Source: Clostridia bacterium | GTDB taxonomy: Bacteria; Bacillota; Clostridia; Oscillospirales; Acutalibacteraceae | Reading direction: 5' to 3' | Assembly: GCA_900769775.1 (NCBI GenBank) | Contig: CAAGHT010000111.1 | Location: 1 to 13,045 of the forward strand | DNA: 13,045 bases | Shown here: positions 6,248-13,045 of the stretch, in pieces | Layout: each line of letters starts with the position of its first letter | Numbering within the stretch: the stretch's first letter is position 1 | Made by a program: the position numbers and the translations under genes | The notes under the pieces: model-generated | Databases searched by the model: none | The model's input: only the letters and a program-made list of their open reading frames with translations | Told to the model about the DNA's origin: nothing

Positions 6248-7149
6248 TATTTATCCTCCAAAAGCTGTGCTCGCCATTTCTCGCAAAGGTAGAGCGGTCG
6301 GTAGCTTTCCTTGGCTCGCCTCAGTCCCTCTAGCCCCATATCCTCTTCACGGTCAAGATATTTTACGAGGGGGTAATTTGCCTTAACGTGTCTTGCGAAC
6401 TCACGGTTTATAAGAGGATACGCACCGTCCAAGTCACGAAGCGCCTTTTCAAAATGCACATCAAAGGTATCCTCATAAAAGAGAGTTCCCACCGTAAATG
6501 CGAGAAGCTCATCATTGCTTTTAAGAATAAGCCCTTCGGGTGAAAGCTCGCTGAAATTTTCGGAAAGCCGTCTTATAGCTGCGCGCTCAAGGGCAAAGGC
6601 ACCCTCGCCGAGCAGAGCCTCTTTTTCTAAAAACCACTTTTCCGCCATATCCCATACGAGCAGAATATTTTCCGAGTTTAAAAGCTCGGTTTTAGCATTC
6701 GGATAGCTTTCCTCAAAGCGGTTTATGAAGTTGCGCTTAGAATGATATTTCTTTCCCGAAAGGGTAGATAGTGCCTCTATATCGTAAATATAGTCGTAGG
6801 TGTCGCGATTGGTGGAAAAAATAAAGGTATCGGGGAAAGCTTTTTCAATAAACTCCTTTTCAGAGGGCATAACGCCGTTCAGTCGGCAGTCAAATTTACG
6901 CTCCTTTGCATCTGCTATAATTTTCTCTATGGCAGACTTTATATCTCCCTTTCCAAGAGGATAGGAGTATGCGGTGTAGTCCCCAAAGTGCGAAAGCAGA
7001 ACGAGACAGCCGTCGGTTTCGGCAAACTGCTGCTCACCCCAAAGAAAAACATTTAAAAATGAATATTCACACCCTCTGCGCTCGCTGTCAAGAAGATACT
7101 TTTCATAAAGCAGGCGGTCAGAGGGGGTTATAGGTTTAAAATCCAACAT
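6247..7149 (-). CDS. DUF2156 protein (phosphatidylglycerol lysyltransferase C-terminal-like)
   Basis: This 300-residue soluble protein resembles the tandem-GNAT-like DUF2156 domain found at the C-terminus of MprF-type aminoacyl transferases, without the membrane flippase part. Recognisable blocks are the N-terminal CEYSFLNVFLWG, GKKYHSKRNFINRFEESYP in the middle, and YLDREEDMGLEGLRRAKESY near the C-terminus, all characteristic of the stand-alone Clostridia branch. Relatives that transfer amino acids use aminoacyl-tRNA, but no substrate is proven for this branch. GGAGT lies six bases before the ATG at 7149. It begins 41 bases after the RNA methyltransferase gene and overlaps the GNAT gene by one base, so it is the middle gene of a likely three-gene operon. 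Confidence 0.85.
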   Translation of the reverse strand: MLDFKPITPSDRLLYEKYLLDSERRGCEYSFLNVFLWGEQQFAETDGCLVLLSHFGDYTAYSYPLGKGDIKSAIEKIIADAKERKFDCRLNGVMPSEKEFIEKAFPDTFIFSTNRDTYDYIYDIEALSTLSGKKYHSKRNFINRFEESYPNAKTELLNSENILLVWDMAEKWFLEKEALLGEGAFALERAAIRRLSENFSELSPEGLILKSNDELLAFTVGTLFYEDTFDVHFEKALRDLDGAYPLINREFARHVKANYPLVKYLDREEDMGLEGLRRAKESYRPLYLCEKWRAQLLEDK

Positions 7150-7190
7150 AAATTACTCCGTTATTTAAAACTTATAGATAAAAGGCATTC

Positions 7191-8006
7191 TTATTCTTTG
7201 CAAAGCTCCCAAAAGGATATCGTGGCGGCAGAGGCAACATTCAGCGAATCAACTCTGTGGTGCATAGGTATTTTTACGGTGTAATCGCAGGCATCGATCA
7301 TTTCTTCGCTTAGACCATCGCCCTCAGCACCTAAAAACAGAGCAACCTTATCGGCAGTCTTTAAAGCGGTGTCGGTAATATTTATGCAGTTATCTCTAAG
7401 CGCCAGTGCGGCGGTGGTAAAGCCCTTCTGCTTTAAATATTCTGCGGCACTACGGGGCTCCTTAAAGCTTTCTTTATCAAAAAATGCCCAAGGCACCAAA
7501 AAAACACTGCCCATACTAACCCTTACGGCGCGGCGATTCAAGGGCTCTGCTGAGTTGTGAAAGAGTAAAACGGCATCTATGCCAAGTGCGGCTGCGTTTC
7601 TGAAAATTGCACCAACATTTGTACTGTCACTGAGCCTTTCTAAAACGGCAATTCGTTTTGCTCCCTTTAAAGCCTCGTCGAGTGATTTCGCTTCGGGACG
7701 GCGCATAGCCGCGAGAAGCCCACGAGTAAGCTCAAAGCCCGTAAGAGAGGCAAGCACTTCTCTTGAGGCAGTGTATACGGGTGTGTGGGGAGAGAGCTCT
7801 ATAAGCTCCCGTCCGATGCCTTCAATCTGCCTCTCTTCCATAAGAAAGCTGATAGGCTCAAAACCACAGGAAAGTGCCACCTTTATGACCTTAACGCTCT
7901 CTGCTATAAAAACGCCTTCGTTCTGCCTCAGAGCCGCCTCGGTAAGTGAGACATACGGTCTCAGCTCATCTGCATTTATATCGGTAATCTTAATGATCTC
8001 TGCCAT
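7191..8006 (-). CDS. SpoU/TrmH-family RNA 2'-O-methyltransferase
   Basis: This 271-residue protein should methylate a ribose 2'-OH in rRNA or tRNA using S-adenosylmethionine bound in a C-terminal trefoil-knot (SPOUT) domain. Residues 20-105 look like the substrate-binding domain found before the knot. Motif 1 is DSTNVGAIFRNAAALGID with the conserved Asn130 and Arg136, motif 2 is FLGAEGDGLS (224-233), and motif 3 is IPMHHRVDSLNVASAA (246-261). Motif 3 has HHRVD where most relatives have a Gly-rich linker. AAGGA lies seven bases before the ATG. It heads the unit with the DUF2156 and GNAT genes, and a TTGACA at 8074-8069 lies upstream. Confidence 0.88.
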   Translation of the reverse strand: MAEIIKITDINADELRPYVSLTEAALRQNEGVFIAESVKVIKVALSCGFEPISFLMEERQIEGIGRELIELSPHTPVYTASREVLASLTGFELTRGLLAAMRRPEAKSLDEALKGAKRIAVLERLSDSTNVGAIFRNAAALGIDAVLLFHNSAEPLNRRAVRVSMGSVFLVPWAFFDKESFKEPRSAAEYLKQKGFTTAALALRDNCINITDTALKTADKVALFLGAEGDGLSEEMIDACDYTVKIPMHHRVDSLNVASAATISFWELCKE

Positions 8007-8045
8007 TATTATATCCTTATTATTCCTTTATATTGATATAGTATA

Positions 8046-8074
8046 ATTTTGCACAAAAAGGCAAAAAATGTCAA
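8046..8074 (-). promoter_or_regulatory. Probable promoter of the RNA methyltransferase operon
   Basis: On the minus strand a perfect -35 TTGACA (8074-8069) is followed after 17 bases by CAAAAT (8051-8046), which matches -10 at four of six positions. The better-looking TATACT (8045-8040) follows immediately but at a 23-base spacing. The true -10 is uncertain. The -35 lies directly beside the terminator at 8080-8107. Confidence 0.5.
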
Positions 8075-8077
8075 GAA

Positions 8078-8110
8078 AAAACCTCGGAACCGCAAGGCTC
8101 CGAGGTTTCT
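8078..8110 (-). terminator. Terminator of the SLAP-lipoprotein unit, GNRA-capped
   Basis: AACCTCGGA (8080-8088) pairs with TCCGAGGTT (8099-8107). After one mismatch, CC/GG continues to a GCAA loop on the plus strand. On the minus strand the hairpin is followed by a T-run (8080-8075). It lies six bases beyond the lipoprotein stop codon and abuts the -35 box of the next gene's promoter. Confidence 0.88.
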
Positions 8111-8115
8111 GCCTC

Positions 8116-8643
8116 TTAATAGTAGTTAGAGGTTTTTGCATTGCAGATGAGAGACTCTGTCAGGTCTGCGTTCATACGCTCTATACAGTCGGCCGAGAAG
8201 CGGAAGGTCCAGGTTGAATAGGTATAGGGAGCAAGGGCCAAACCGCGAAGCTCTCCAAAGCCTGCCGAGGCAATAAGACCATCCTCGTTAGAGAAGCTAA
8301 GCTCCTTTACCGTTATGCCGTAAACATTATGCCCAAAGCCGTTTATAACGAAGCATTCGGCAACAAGGGTCTCCCCATCGTAATAGACACGACCCGGCTT
8401 TATCGACAAGGCATTAGCATCAAAGGCAGTATTATCGGGGTTATAAAAAACATTATCGGCAGGAGGAATACTCTTTTCCTCCTCACTGCTCGGACTATCC
8501 GTCGCAGAGCCGTTATCGGCGGTTTTTGAAGCGGTATATGACGGTTTATCAGAGCTCATTTCAGTTTGGTCGGGGGCGGCGCCGCAAGCGGCAAGTGAAA
8601 GTGTTAAAATAAGTACGGTAATGATTGCAATAATTTTTTTCAT
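8116..8643 (-). CDS. SLAP-domain lipoprotein
   Basis: This 175-residue exported protein has a lipoprotein signal peptide MKKIIAIITVLILTLSLAAC with the lipobox Cys at residue 20, so it should be lipid-anchored outside the membrane. Residues 21-75 are a Ser/Thr/Asp/Glu/Pro-rich spacer. Residues 78-165 resemble the SLAP domain of Firmicutes surface proteins, with IKPGRVYYDGETLVAECFVINGFG, the GLIASAGFGELRGLALAPY turn and YSTWTFRF near the end. The domain's function is not established; it is linked to cell-surface and S-layer-type proteins. AGGAG lies eight bases before the ATG. It lies 22 bases after the His/Met-rich membrane protein, so the two are likely co-transcribed, and its own terminator follows. 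Confidence 0.82.
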   Translation of the reverse strand: MKKIIAIITVLILTLSLAACGAAPDQTEMSSDKPSYTASKTADNGSATDSPSSEEEKSIPPADNVFYNPDNTAFDANALSIKPGRVYYDGETLVAECFVINGFGHNVYGITVKELSFSNEDGLIASAGFGELRGLALAPYTYSTWTFRFSADCIERMNADLTESLICNAKTSNYY

Positions 8644-8665
8644 AATAAAATCTCCTTAAATTTAG

Positions 8666-8968
8666 TTAAAACATATGGTGGTGCATATTCATACTCATAT
8701 CGTGAGCGTGCATTGCGGCGTTGTGAGCCATATCATTCATACGAACGGCATCATTATGCGCCTGATGGTGAGCTCTCATTGCATCCTCGTGCATCATCTG
8801 ATGAAGGAAATCGTTTGAGTGAGAATAACCGCCGCCGTTGTATCTTCTTTTTGTGCCCTTTTTATTTTTGCCACGGCAAAGATTTACGATACCGGCAATA
8901 ATTTTGAAGACGATGATGCCCCAGATAAGAGCGATGAAAAGCGGAACGATAACAAACATAATTTTCAT
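8666..8968 (-). CDS. Small membrane protein with His/Met-rich cytoplasmic or surface tail
   Basis: This 100-residue protein is not one I recognise. Residues 1-32 form one or two hydrophobic segments (MKIMFVIVPLFIALIWG then IIVFKIIAGIVNL), followed by a basic stretch RGKNKKGTKRR. By the positive-inside rule that puts the tail on the cytoplasmic side if there is one segment entering from outside. The final 51 residues hold 12 His and 10 Met, ending DMSMNMHHHMF, mixed with Asn, Asp and Ala. Such composition suggests metal binding (copper, nickel or cobalt), which is inference. I start it at ATG 8968, with AGAGG nine bases upstream; the TTG at 8977 sits against the ribosome binding site. It is likely co-transcribed with the SLAP lipoprotein. 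Confidence 0.72.
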   Translation of the reverse strand: MKIMFVIVPLFIALIWGIIVFKIIAGIVNLCRGKNKKGTKRRYNGGGYSHSNDFLHQMMHEDAMRAHHQAHNDAVRMNDMAHNAAMHAHDMSMNMHHHMF

Positions 8969-9055
8969 AAATTTCAACCTCTTTAATTTTTTGTTTTTTG
9001 TTTACACCCTATTATTACGTCCGAAATTTGCCATTTTGGGATTTTTGAAAAAAAC

Positions 9056-9084
9056 TTTACAAAAAATTTTTTTAGTGCTATAAT
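9056..9084 (+). promoter_or_regulatory. Promoter of sdpR-sdpI
   Basis: TTTACA (9056-9061) and TATAAT (9079-9084) are 17 bases apart. The predicted start near 9091 falls inside the inverted repeat at 9086-9107, as expected for a repressible promoter. No convincing promoter was found for the divergent minus-strand gene at 8968. Confidence 0.8.
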
Positions 9085-9085
9085 A

Positions 9086-9107
9086 CATTTAACCAAATTG
9101 TTAAATG
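9086..9107. promoter_or_regulatory. Operator for the SdpR-type repressor
   Basis: CATTTAAC (9086-9093) and GTTAAATG (9100-9107) form a perfect 8-bp inverted repeat with a 6-base spacer, two bases after the -10 box and over the start site. ArsR-family repressors including SdpR bind AT-rich palindromes of this size, so autorepression by the gene that follows is the natural reading. Confidence 0.75.
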
Positions 9108-9116
9108 AGGGATAAA

Positions 9117-9392
9117 ATGGGACTTCAAAAAACGATGAAAGCCCTCTCTGACCCGACAAGAAGAGAAATTCTGTCTGCGCTTAAAGAGGGAAGCCTCTCT
9201 GCAGGAGAGATTTCCGACCGTTTCCCAATGTCGGGTGCCGCAGTTTCACGTCATCTGTCGGTTTTAAGGGAAGCCGACCTTATACGTGACCGCCGAGAGG
9301 GAAAATTTATTTATTATGAACTGAATGCCTCGGTGCTGGAAGAAATACTGATCTTCATATCGGGGCTGAAAGGAGAAAACGATGAGAATTAA
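9117..9392 (+). CDS. sdpR: ArsR-family repressor, SdpR type
   Basis: This 91-residue winged-helix protein should repress its own operon and be relieved by the membrane protein encoded next to it, as in the Bacillus sdpRI pair. The N-terminal MKALSDPTRREILSAL is the hallmark of the SdpR/ArsR group, the recognition helix is in SGAAVSRHLSVLREADLI (39-56), and the wing is RREGKFIYYELN. It lacks the metal-binding Cys pair of ArsR/SmtB metal sensors. The ATG at 9117 has GAGGG five bases upstream; the in-frame ATG at 9105 lies inside the operator. It overlaps sdpI by 11 bases. Confidence 0.92.
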   Translation: MGLQKTMKALSDPTRREILSALKEGSLSAGEISDRFPMSGAAVSRHLSVLREADLIRDRREGKFIYYELNASVLEEILIFISGLKGENDEN

Positions 9393-10032
9393 TAAAACAA
9401 AGCTTATAATATCTTCCTTGTTAACTATTTTGCCCATAGTCTTTGGTCTTGTGTTGTGGAACAAACTCCCCGAACGTTTGCCATATCATTGGAATGCGGC
9501 GGGCGAGGTGGACGGCTATGCAGGAAAAGGAATGGCGGTTTTCTTTATGCCGATTTTTCTCCTTGCTATTCATCTGCTTTGTGTCTTTGCAACAAAGCTC
9601 GATAAGGCGAACCGCGACCAGAACGAAAAGGTATTTTCGCTCATTTATTATATAAATCCCGTAATCAGCCTTGCGGTTCACGGCTTTGTTTTTGCAGTGG
9701 CGCTTGACTACGATGTGGACGTTATGTCGATAATGTTCATGATTTTGGGAATTGTGTTTATTGTAGTGGGGAACTATATGCCAAAGGCAAAACAAAACCG
9801 AACTATAGGCATAAGAATTACCTGGACCCTCTCGAACGAGGCAAACTGGAACGCAACCCACCGCTTCGCAGGAAAGCTTTGGTTTGCGGCAGGCTTTACT
9901 ATGGTAGCAGCGGCTTTTCTTCCAACCGGAATAAGCCTTCCCATTTTACTCTTTGTGAGCTTGATTTCGGTCATTATACCGATAATTTACTCATACAAAT
10001 TTTATAAAAAAGGAAAGAGAGATTCGGAGTAA
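9382..10032 (+). CDS. sdpI: SdpI-family membrane protein (immunity/signal-transducing)
   Basis: This 216-residue protein has about six hydrophobic helices. The N-terminal DUF1648 module carries the motif LPERLPYHWNAAGEVDGYAG (29-48), and the C-terminal half is an SdpI domain with the signature GNYMPKAKQNRTIGIRITWT followed by WNATHRFAGKLWF. In Bacillus, SdpI protects against the SdpC killing peptide and sequesters SdpR at the membrane. Its start overlaps the end of sdpR by 11 bases, and AGGAG lies seven bases before the ATG. No sdpABC toxin genes lie in the window, so it may serve as orphan immunity or an envelope-stress sensor. The terminator overlaps its stop codon. Confidence 0.9.
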   Translation: MRINKTKLIISSLLTILPIVFGLVLWNKLPERLPYHWNAAGEVDGYAGKGMAVFFMPIFLLAIHLLCVFATKLDKANRDQNEKVFSLIYYINPVISLAVHGFVFAVALDYDVDVMSIMFMILGIVFIVVGNYMPKAKQNRTIGIRITWTLSNEANWNATHRFAGKLWFAAGFTMVAAAFLPTGISLPILLFVSLISVIIPIIYSYKFYKKGKRDSE

Positions 10033-10050
10033 TTCCGAATCTCTCTTTTC
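10014..10050. terminator. Bidirectional terminator overlapping the sdpI 3' end
   Basis: A 15-bp perfect stem, AAAGAGAGATTCGGA (10014-10028) with TCCGAATCTCTCTTT (10034-10048), has a 5-base loop and includes the sdpI stop codon. Poor T-runs flank it on both strands. It separates sdpI from the convergent TIR gene, which stops at 10053. Confidence 0.88.
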
Positions 10051-10052
10051 GT

Positions 10053-13045
10053 TTAATAATTCTTTTCTCTGCCGCACTCGGTACACTTTTTAGTGAAAAG
10101 ACCCTTCAGTGTGCCTCCGCAATATCGGCAAAGTCCTCGACTTTGCCAATCGGCAGGCTCGTCAAAAAATTCGTCCTTAAATGCGCCGGGCTTTGGAGGC
10201 AGAATGATCCAATTATCAATATTGCAGTTTCCGTCTTCATAATATTTCGGATTATAGGCATATACACAGCTTCCGTCACGGCGAAGTCCTACGATAGACA
10301 TGTGGCCAAAACAAACTCTGACAATGTCGTACCATTCGGATTCGGCAAAGTTTTCGAATTTGCCGCCTCTTGCAAAGGAAACCGAGCCGTCTGCATGAAT
10401 GAGAGCTGCGTCACAATTCCATGCCGTCATATCTATAATATCATCTCGGTCGCTTTTTGCGTAAATATCGGTAGAAAGGAAGCGTCCGTCGGCTGTGATG
10501 GCATAGCTTCTCATGCAGTAGATCATATTCTTTTCGCCCGTGGTCGTATAAATTGCAATAACGTTTTTCCAATTCTCAACGTTACACTGGCCTTCGGAAT
10601 TATCTCCCTCAGCAACCACGGTGCCGTCCTTTTTGAGTCCGATAATATGGTCGCCGCCACAAGCAATCTGAACAATATCCCGCCACTCCGAAACCTCGGT
10701 AAAGCTCTTTAAAGCGCTGACCACCGTGCCGTCCTTTTTGAGTCCGAAAACGTTGTCGCAGGTGCAGGCAATATCAACAAGGTCGGTCCAAACGGGAACT
10801 GCGGAATAGTCGTAATAGGTTCCCTTGCAGATGGCTCTGCCGTCTTTTTTAAGACCTGCAATAAGAGGCTCCTTACCGAAGTCGAGCTTTTCGATATTGC
10901 GCCAGCTTAATGCATCCTTGTAATTTGCTATGTAACCTGCCATTAAAACGTTACCGTCATAAGTGACGCCGAGAGTAGAATAGTGGCTGGTGTAGATCCT
11001 CTTCAGATTTTTCCAACCCTGAACCTGAGTAGAGCCGGGCTTATATTTGCCCTGTTCCCCTGACGCGACGGCGGTACCGTCCTCTTTTATGGCAACGGTG
11101 TGAGAGCCTGTCAGCGCAAATATATCCTTATATTTTTGAAGCTTCAGGTTTTCTTCCTTTATACTGAAGCTGCTCGCTTTTTCAACCGCAGCGACAACGG
11201 CATTGTGTGATTCTTCACTGTCACGATAGAAGGTGATGGAATCGGCATCTAAAAACAGGTCGAAGGAGGACATATCGATCTTCTCACTGCCCGCATCGTC
11301 GGAGGAGTTGGGCAGAAAATCGGCAGTACCGTCGTCAAAAATTGCCGCAATACCGTAATAGTCGCCCTTATTTATTGCAACGACGTTGTTCCAAAAGCTG
11401 AGTCTTTGGGTGGCATAGTTTGTTTCGCCTGCCGAAAGCACTCTGCCGTCTGCGGTAAGACCGTAGGTAACGTTAAAGCAGGGCGCGAGCTGAATAATAT
11501 CGGTCCAATCCTGAAGGTCTGTCTCGCCGCAGTTATTAAGACCGACTGCAACTACCGTGCCGTCGGATTTCAGACCGAAGGTGCGGTTGCCCTTTGCATA
11601 GATTGCCGCAATATCGGTCCAGTCGGATACTGCAAGGTCGCCGTGCTCGTTCATACCGACCCCGACTACGGTGCCGTCAGCCTTCAGACCTATAATGGCA
11701 TCGTTACCTACGGCAATATCGATAATACCTTGCCAATCCTCGGCTTTTCGGATCTTTGCAGGAATGTCGCCTGCAACGTGAACCCGACCATCACCGTCAA
11801 GAGCAACGCCGAAGTCCTTGTTATGAAAACCGTGGCAAACCTTTACGATATTGCTCCAGGAGGACATAATAGTCACTGCTTCTTGCGATAAACCGTCCTG
11901 ATCTATAATGATGACCTTGCCGTTTGAAAGCGCAATGGTAGGACAGTAATCTCTGCAGTACAGGTCGGTTAAATTGGGACAAGAGCCAACCTTTTGGAAT
12001 TTATAGGGAGATTCAAGACTTATAATACTTCCGTCTTCGGCAACCGCCAAAAGATTGTTGTAAAGTCCGATAAAGCGGTGTCTGTTCAGCGTTATGAGTG
12101 CTCTTTCGCCTATATTTGCGGTTGCGACAATCTCTCCCTCTTCGGTAAGACCGAAACAGCCGTTTGTCGAGCAGGCAACGAGATCTCTCATTTTTGCGGC
12201 ACGTTCTCTGAGGGGAGCAAGGCGAACCGCAATATTCCTTCGTTCCTCCGCTTTTCGCTCTTCTTCGAGCAGACGCGTCTTTTCAAGCTCTGCTAAATAT
12301 TCTTTGTTTTTTTCTATAAAGTTATCAAGACTGCCGTCTTTTTTGAAGCGGTAAGCCTTTGCAAAAAGATTGTTTTCGGCAAGGGGAGAAGCTGTCTTAT
12401 AAATTTCGTCAGGAGAGGTAACTCTAAGCTCTGCCATCAGCTTTCCAATATATCCGTCGGCGCATTCGGGATCAATATCAAGCGCCTTTTCGGCATAGCT
12501 GTTGGCATTTTTCCAGTCGCCGTCCTCCAAAAAGAGGAACATTCTCTTTAAATAAGACAAAACGGTCGGATTTGCACTGCCACCGGTTTCCTGAGCCTTT
12601 GCCGCCGTATTTTTGCCGAGCAGCTTTTCAACACCGTGAACAAGGTCCTGAAGAGCGCCGATTTTACTCATATCCTGAGCCTGAAGACCCTTGAACTCGT
12701 CGGGCATATCGTAGGGGTCGATGTCCTTGAAAACGGGAATGAGCGATTTCGATTTATCCTTTGCCGAGAGCTTTAAAAATCTTGACCACTCGTTTTTAAC
12801 CCAAACGGCATGGAAATATTCATATTTAGTACCAAAGGCAAGCATAACCTTTGCTGAATTGAGGGCGGCAAATATGTAAGGCTCGTACTGCATACCGAGC
12901 TTATCCTCAAGAGAGAGTCTTGCAAAAAATACACGGTAGCCCTTTGAGGTAAGGGCATCGTAAACGTCCTGCGCCATAACGCTGTCGACGGTACGAAGGC
13001 CGGTTTCATCATCTGTTTCCTTATAGCAGATAAAAAGGTCGTAAG
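10053..13045 (-). CDS. TIR-domain / TPR-like / RCC1-like propeller / zinc-ribbon protein (N-terminus beyond window)
   Basis: 996 residues are visible and the frame is open to the right edge, so the true start lies outside. Visible residues 1-142 are a TIR domain: YDLFICYKETD, then AQDVYDALTSKGYRVFFARL, then LGMQYEPYIFAALNSAKVML, where Glu54 (codon 12882-12884) aligns with the catalytic Glu of NAD-cleaving TIR domains. Residues 160-245 are TPR-like (FLEDGDWKNANSYAEKALDIDPECADGY), and 248-285 are a charged coiled coil. About 14-15 RCC1-like units of 35-50 residues follow, with the pattern W..I..I....GLK.DGTVV.VG, enough for two beta-propellers. They are interrupted near 560-640 by a less regular stretch. 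The last 27 residues hold C-x2-C-x11-C-x2-C, a zinc ribbon. There is no signal peptide in view and no membrane segment. Role inferred: sensing or scaffolding with a TIR output; ligand unknown. Confidence 0.85.
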   Translation of the reverse strand, partial: YDLFICYKETDDETGLRTVDSVMAQDVYDALTSKGYRVFFARLSLEDKLGMQYEPYIFAALNSAKVMLAFGTKYEYFHAVWVKNEWSRFLKLSAKDKSKSLIPVFKDIDPYDMPDEFKGLQAQDMSKIGALQDLVHGVEKLLGKNTAAKAQETGGSANPTVLSYLKRMFLFLEDGDWKNANSYAEKALDIDPECADGYIGKLMAELRVTSPDEIYKTASPLAENNLFAKAYRFKKDGSLDNFIEKNKEYLAELEKTRLLEEERKAEERRNIAVRLAPLRERAAKMRDLVACSTNGCFGLTEEGEIVATANIGERALITLNRHRFIGLYNNLLAVAEDGSIISLESPYKFQKVGSCPNLTDLYCRDYCPTIALSNGKVIIIDQDGLSQEAVTIMSSWSNIVKVCHGFHNKDFGVALDGDGRVHVAGDIPAKIRKAEDWQGIIDIAVGNDAIIGLKADGTVVGVGMNEHGDLAVSDWTDIAAIYAKGNRTFGLKSDGTVVAVGLNNCGETDLQDWTDIIQLAPCFNVTYGLTADGRVLSAGETNYATQRLSFWNNVVAINKGDYYGIAAIFDDGTADFLPNSSDDAGSEKIDMSSFDLFLDADSITFYRDSEESHNAVVAAVEKASSFSIKEENLKLQKYKDIFALTGSHTVAIKEDGTAVASGEQGKYKPGSTQVQGWKNLKRIYTSHYSTLGVTYDGNVLMAGYIANYKDALSWRNIEKLDFGKEPLIAGLKKDGRAICKGTYYDYSAVPVWTDLVDIACTCDNVFGLKKDGTVVSALKSFTEVSEWRDIVQIACGGDHIIGLKKDGTVVAEGDNSEGQCNVENWKNVIAIYTTTGEKNMIYCMRSYAITADGRFLSTDIYAKSDRDDIIDMTAWNCDAALIHADGSVSFARGGKFENFAESEWYDIVRVCFGHMSIVGLRRDGSCVYAYNPKYYEDGNCNIDNWIILPPKPGAFKDEFFDEPADWQSRGLCRYCGGTLKGLFTKKCTECGREKNY

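Noticed and set aside
9105..9116. ATG at 9105 as the sdpR start
   Set aside because: It lies in the operator with no ribosome binding site; ATG 9117 has GAGGG at good spacing.
9421..9861. 146-codon frame on the minus strand
   Set aside because: It is antisense to sdpI, with no ribosome binding site and an unlikely Cys/His/Tyr-rich composition.
12977..12977. ATG at 12977 as the start of the TIR gene
   Set aside because: The frame stays open upstream to the window edge and encodes the conserved first strand of the TIR domain (YDLFICYKETD), so this Met is internal.
1..13045. CRISPR array, transposase or phage genes
   Set aside because: No regularly spaced repeats, no transposase or integrase motifs and no phage structural genes were seen; the tRNA-linked repeat is too short to encode an integrase.

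Overview
The window looks like a chromosomal segment of an anaerobic, spore-forming member of the Clostridia, most like the Oscillospiraceae/Ruminococcaceae group. The grounds are a spoVAE gene, a SLAP-domain lipoprotein, an SdpR/SdpI pair, strong TTGACA/TATAAT-type promoters, AGGAG-type ribosome binding sites, and a large TIR/RCC1-like protein of a kind I associate with gut Clostridia. The genus cannot be fixed from the sequence alone.

Layout. 1-300 (minus strand): the 5' half of a tRNA-Leu(CAG) runs off the left edge. It is preceded by a 183-bp hairpin-rich insert and a second, truncated copy of the tRNA 5' end, which sits next to a consensus promoter. 414-782 (+): a solitary spoVAE. 785-1620 (+): a consensus promoter, a roughly 100-nt leader that folds on paper into a three-way junction, and a PnuC-family vitamin transporter. 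A bidirectional terminator overlaps the 3' ends of pnuC and of the convergent yitT-like gene. 1626-4418 (-): a cytoplasmic GH3 glycosidase followed directly by a short YitT-family membrane protein, driven by a consensus promoter with an inverted repeat just upstream. 4613-5413 (+): a divergent F420-0:glutamate-ligase-like protein. 5492-8006 (-): SpoU/TrmH-type RNA methyltransferase, DUF2156 protein and GNAT acetyltransferase in one likely operon. 8116-8968 (-): a His/Met-rich small membrane protein and a SLAP-domain lipoprotein, with a strong terminator. 9117-10032 (+): sdpR-sdpI, with a perfect 22-bp operator over the transcription start and no Sdp toxin genes in view. 10053-13045 (-): a very large TIR + TPR-like + RCC1-like propeller + zinc-ribbon protein whose N-terminus lies beyond the right edge.

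Most neighbours are separately promoted small transcription units, so the window is a mosaic and not one pathway. The most interesting items are (i) the TIR/propeller protein, a plausible NAD-cleaving or signalling effector with a large sensor-like region, (ii) the structured pnuC leader, which I cannot match to a known riboswitch class, (iii) the tRNA-Leu 5'-end duplication carrying a structured repeat, and (iv) the His/Met-rich membrane protein paired with a SLAP lipoprotein. All functional statements are from motif recognition by eye; no database search was run.
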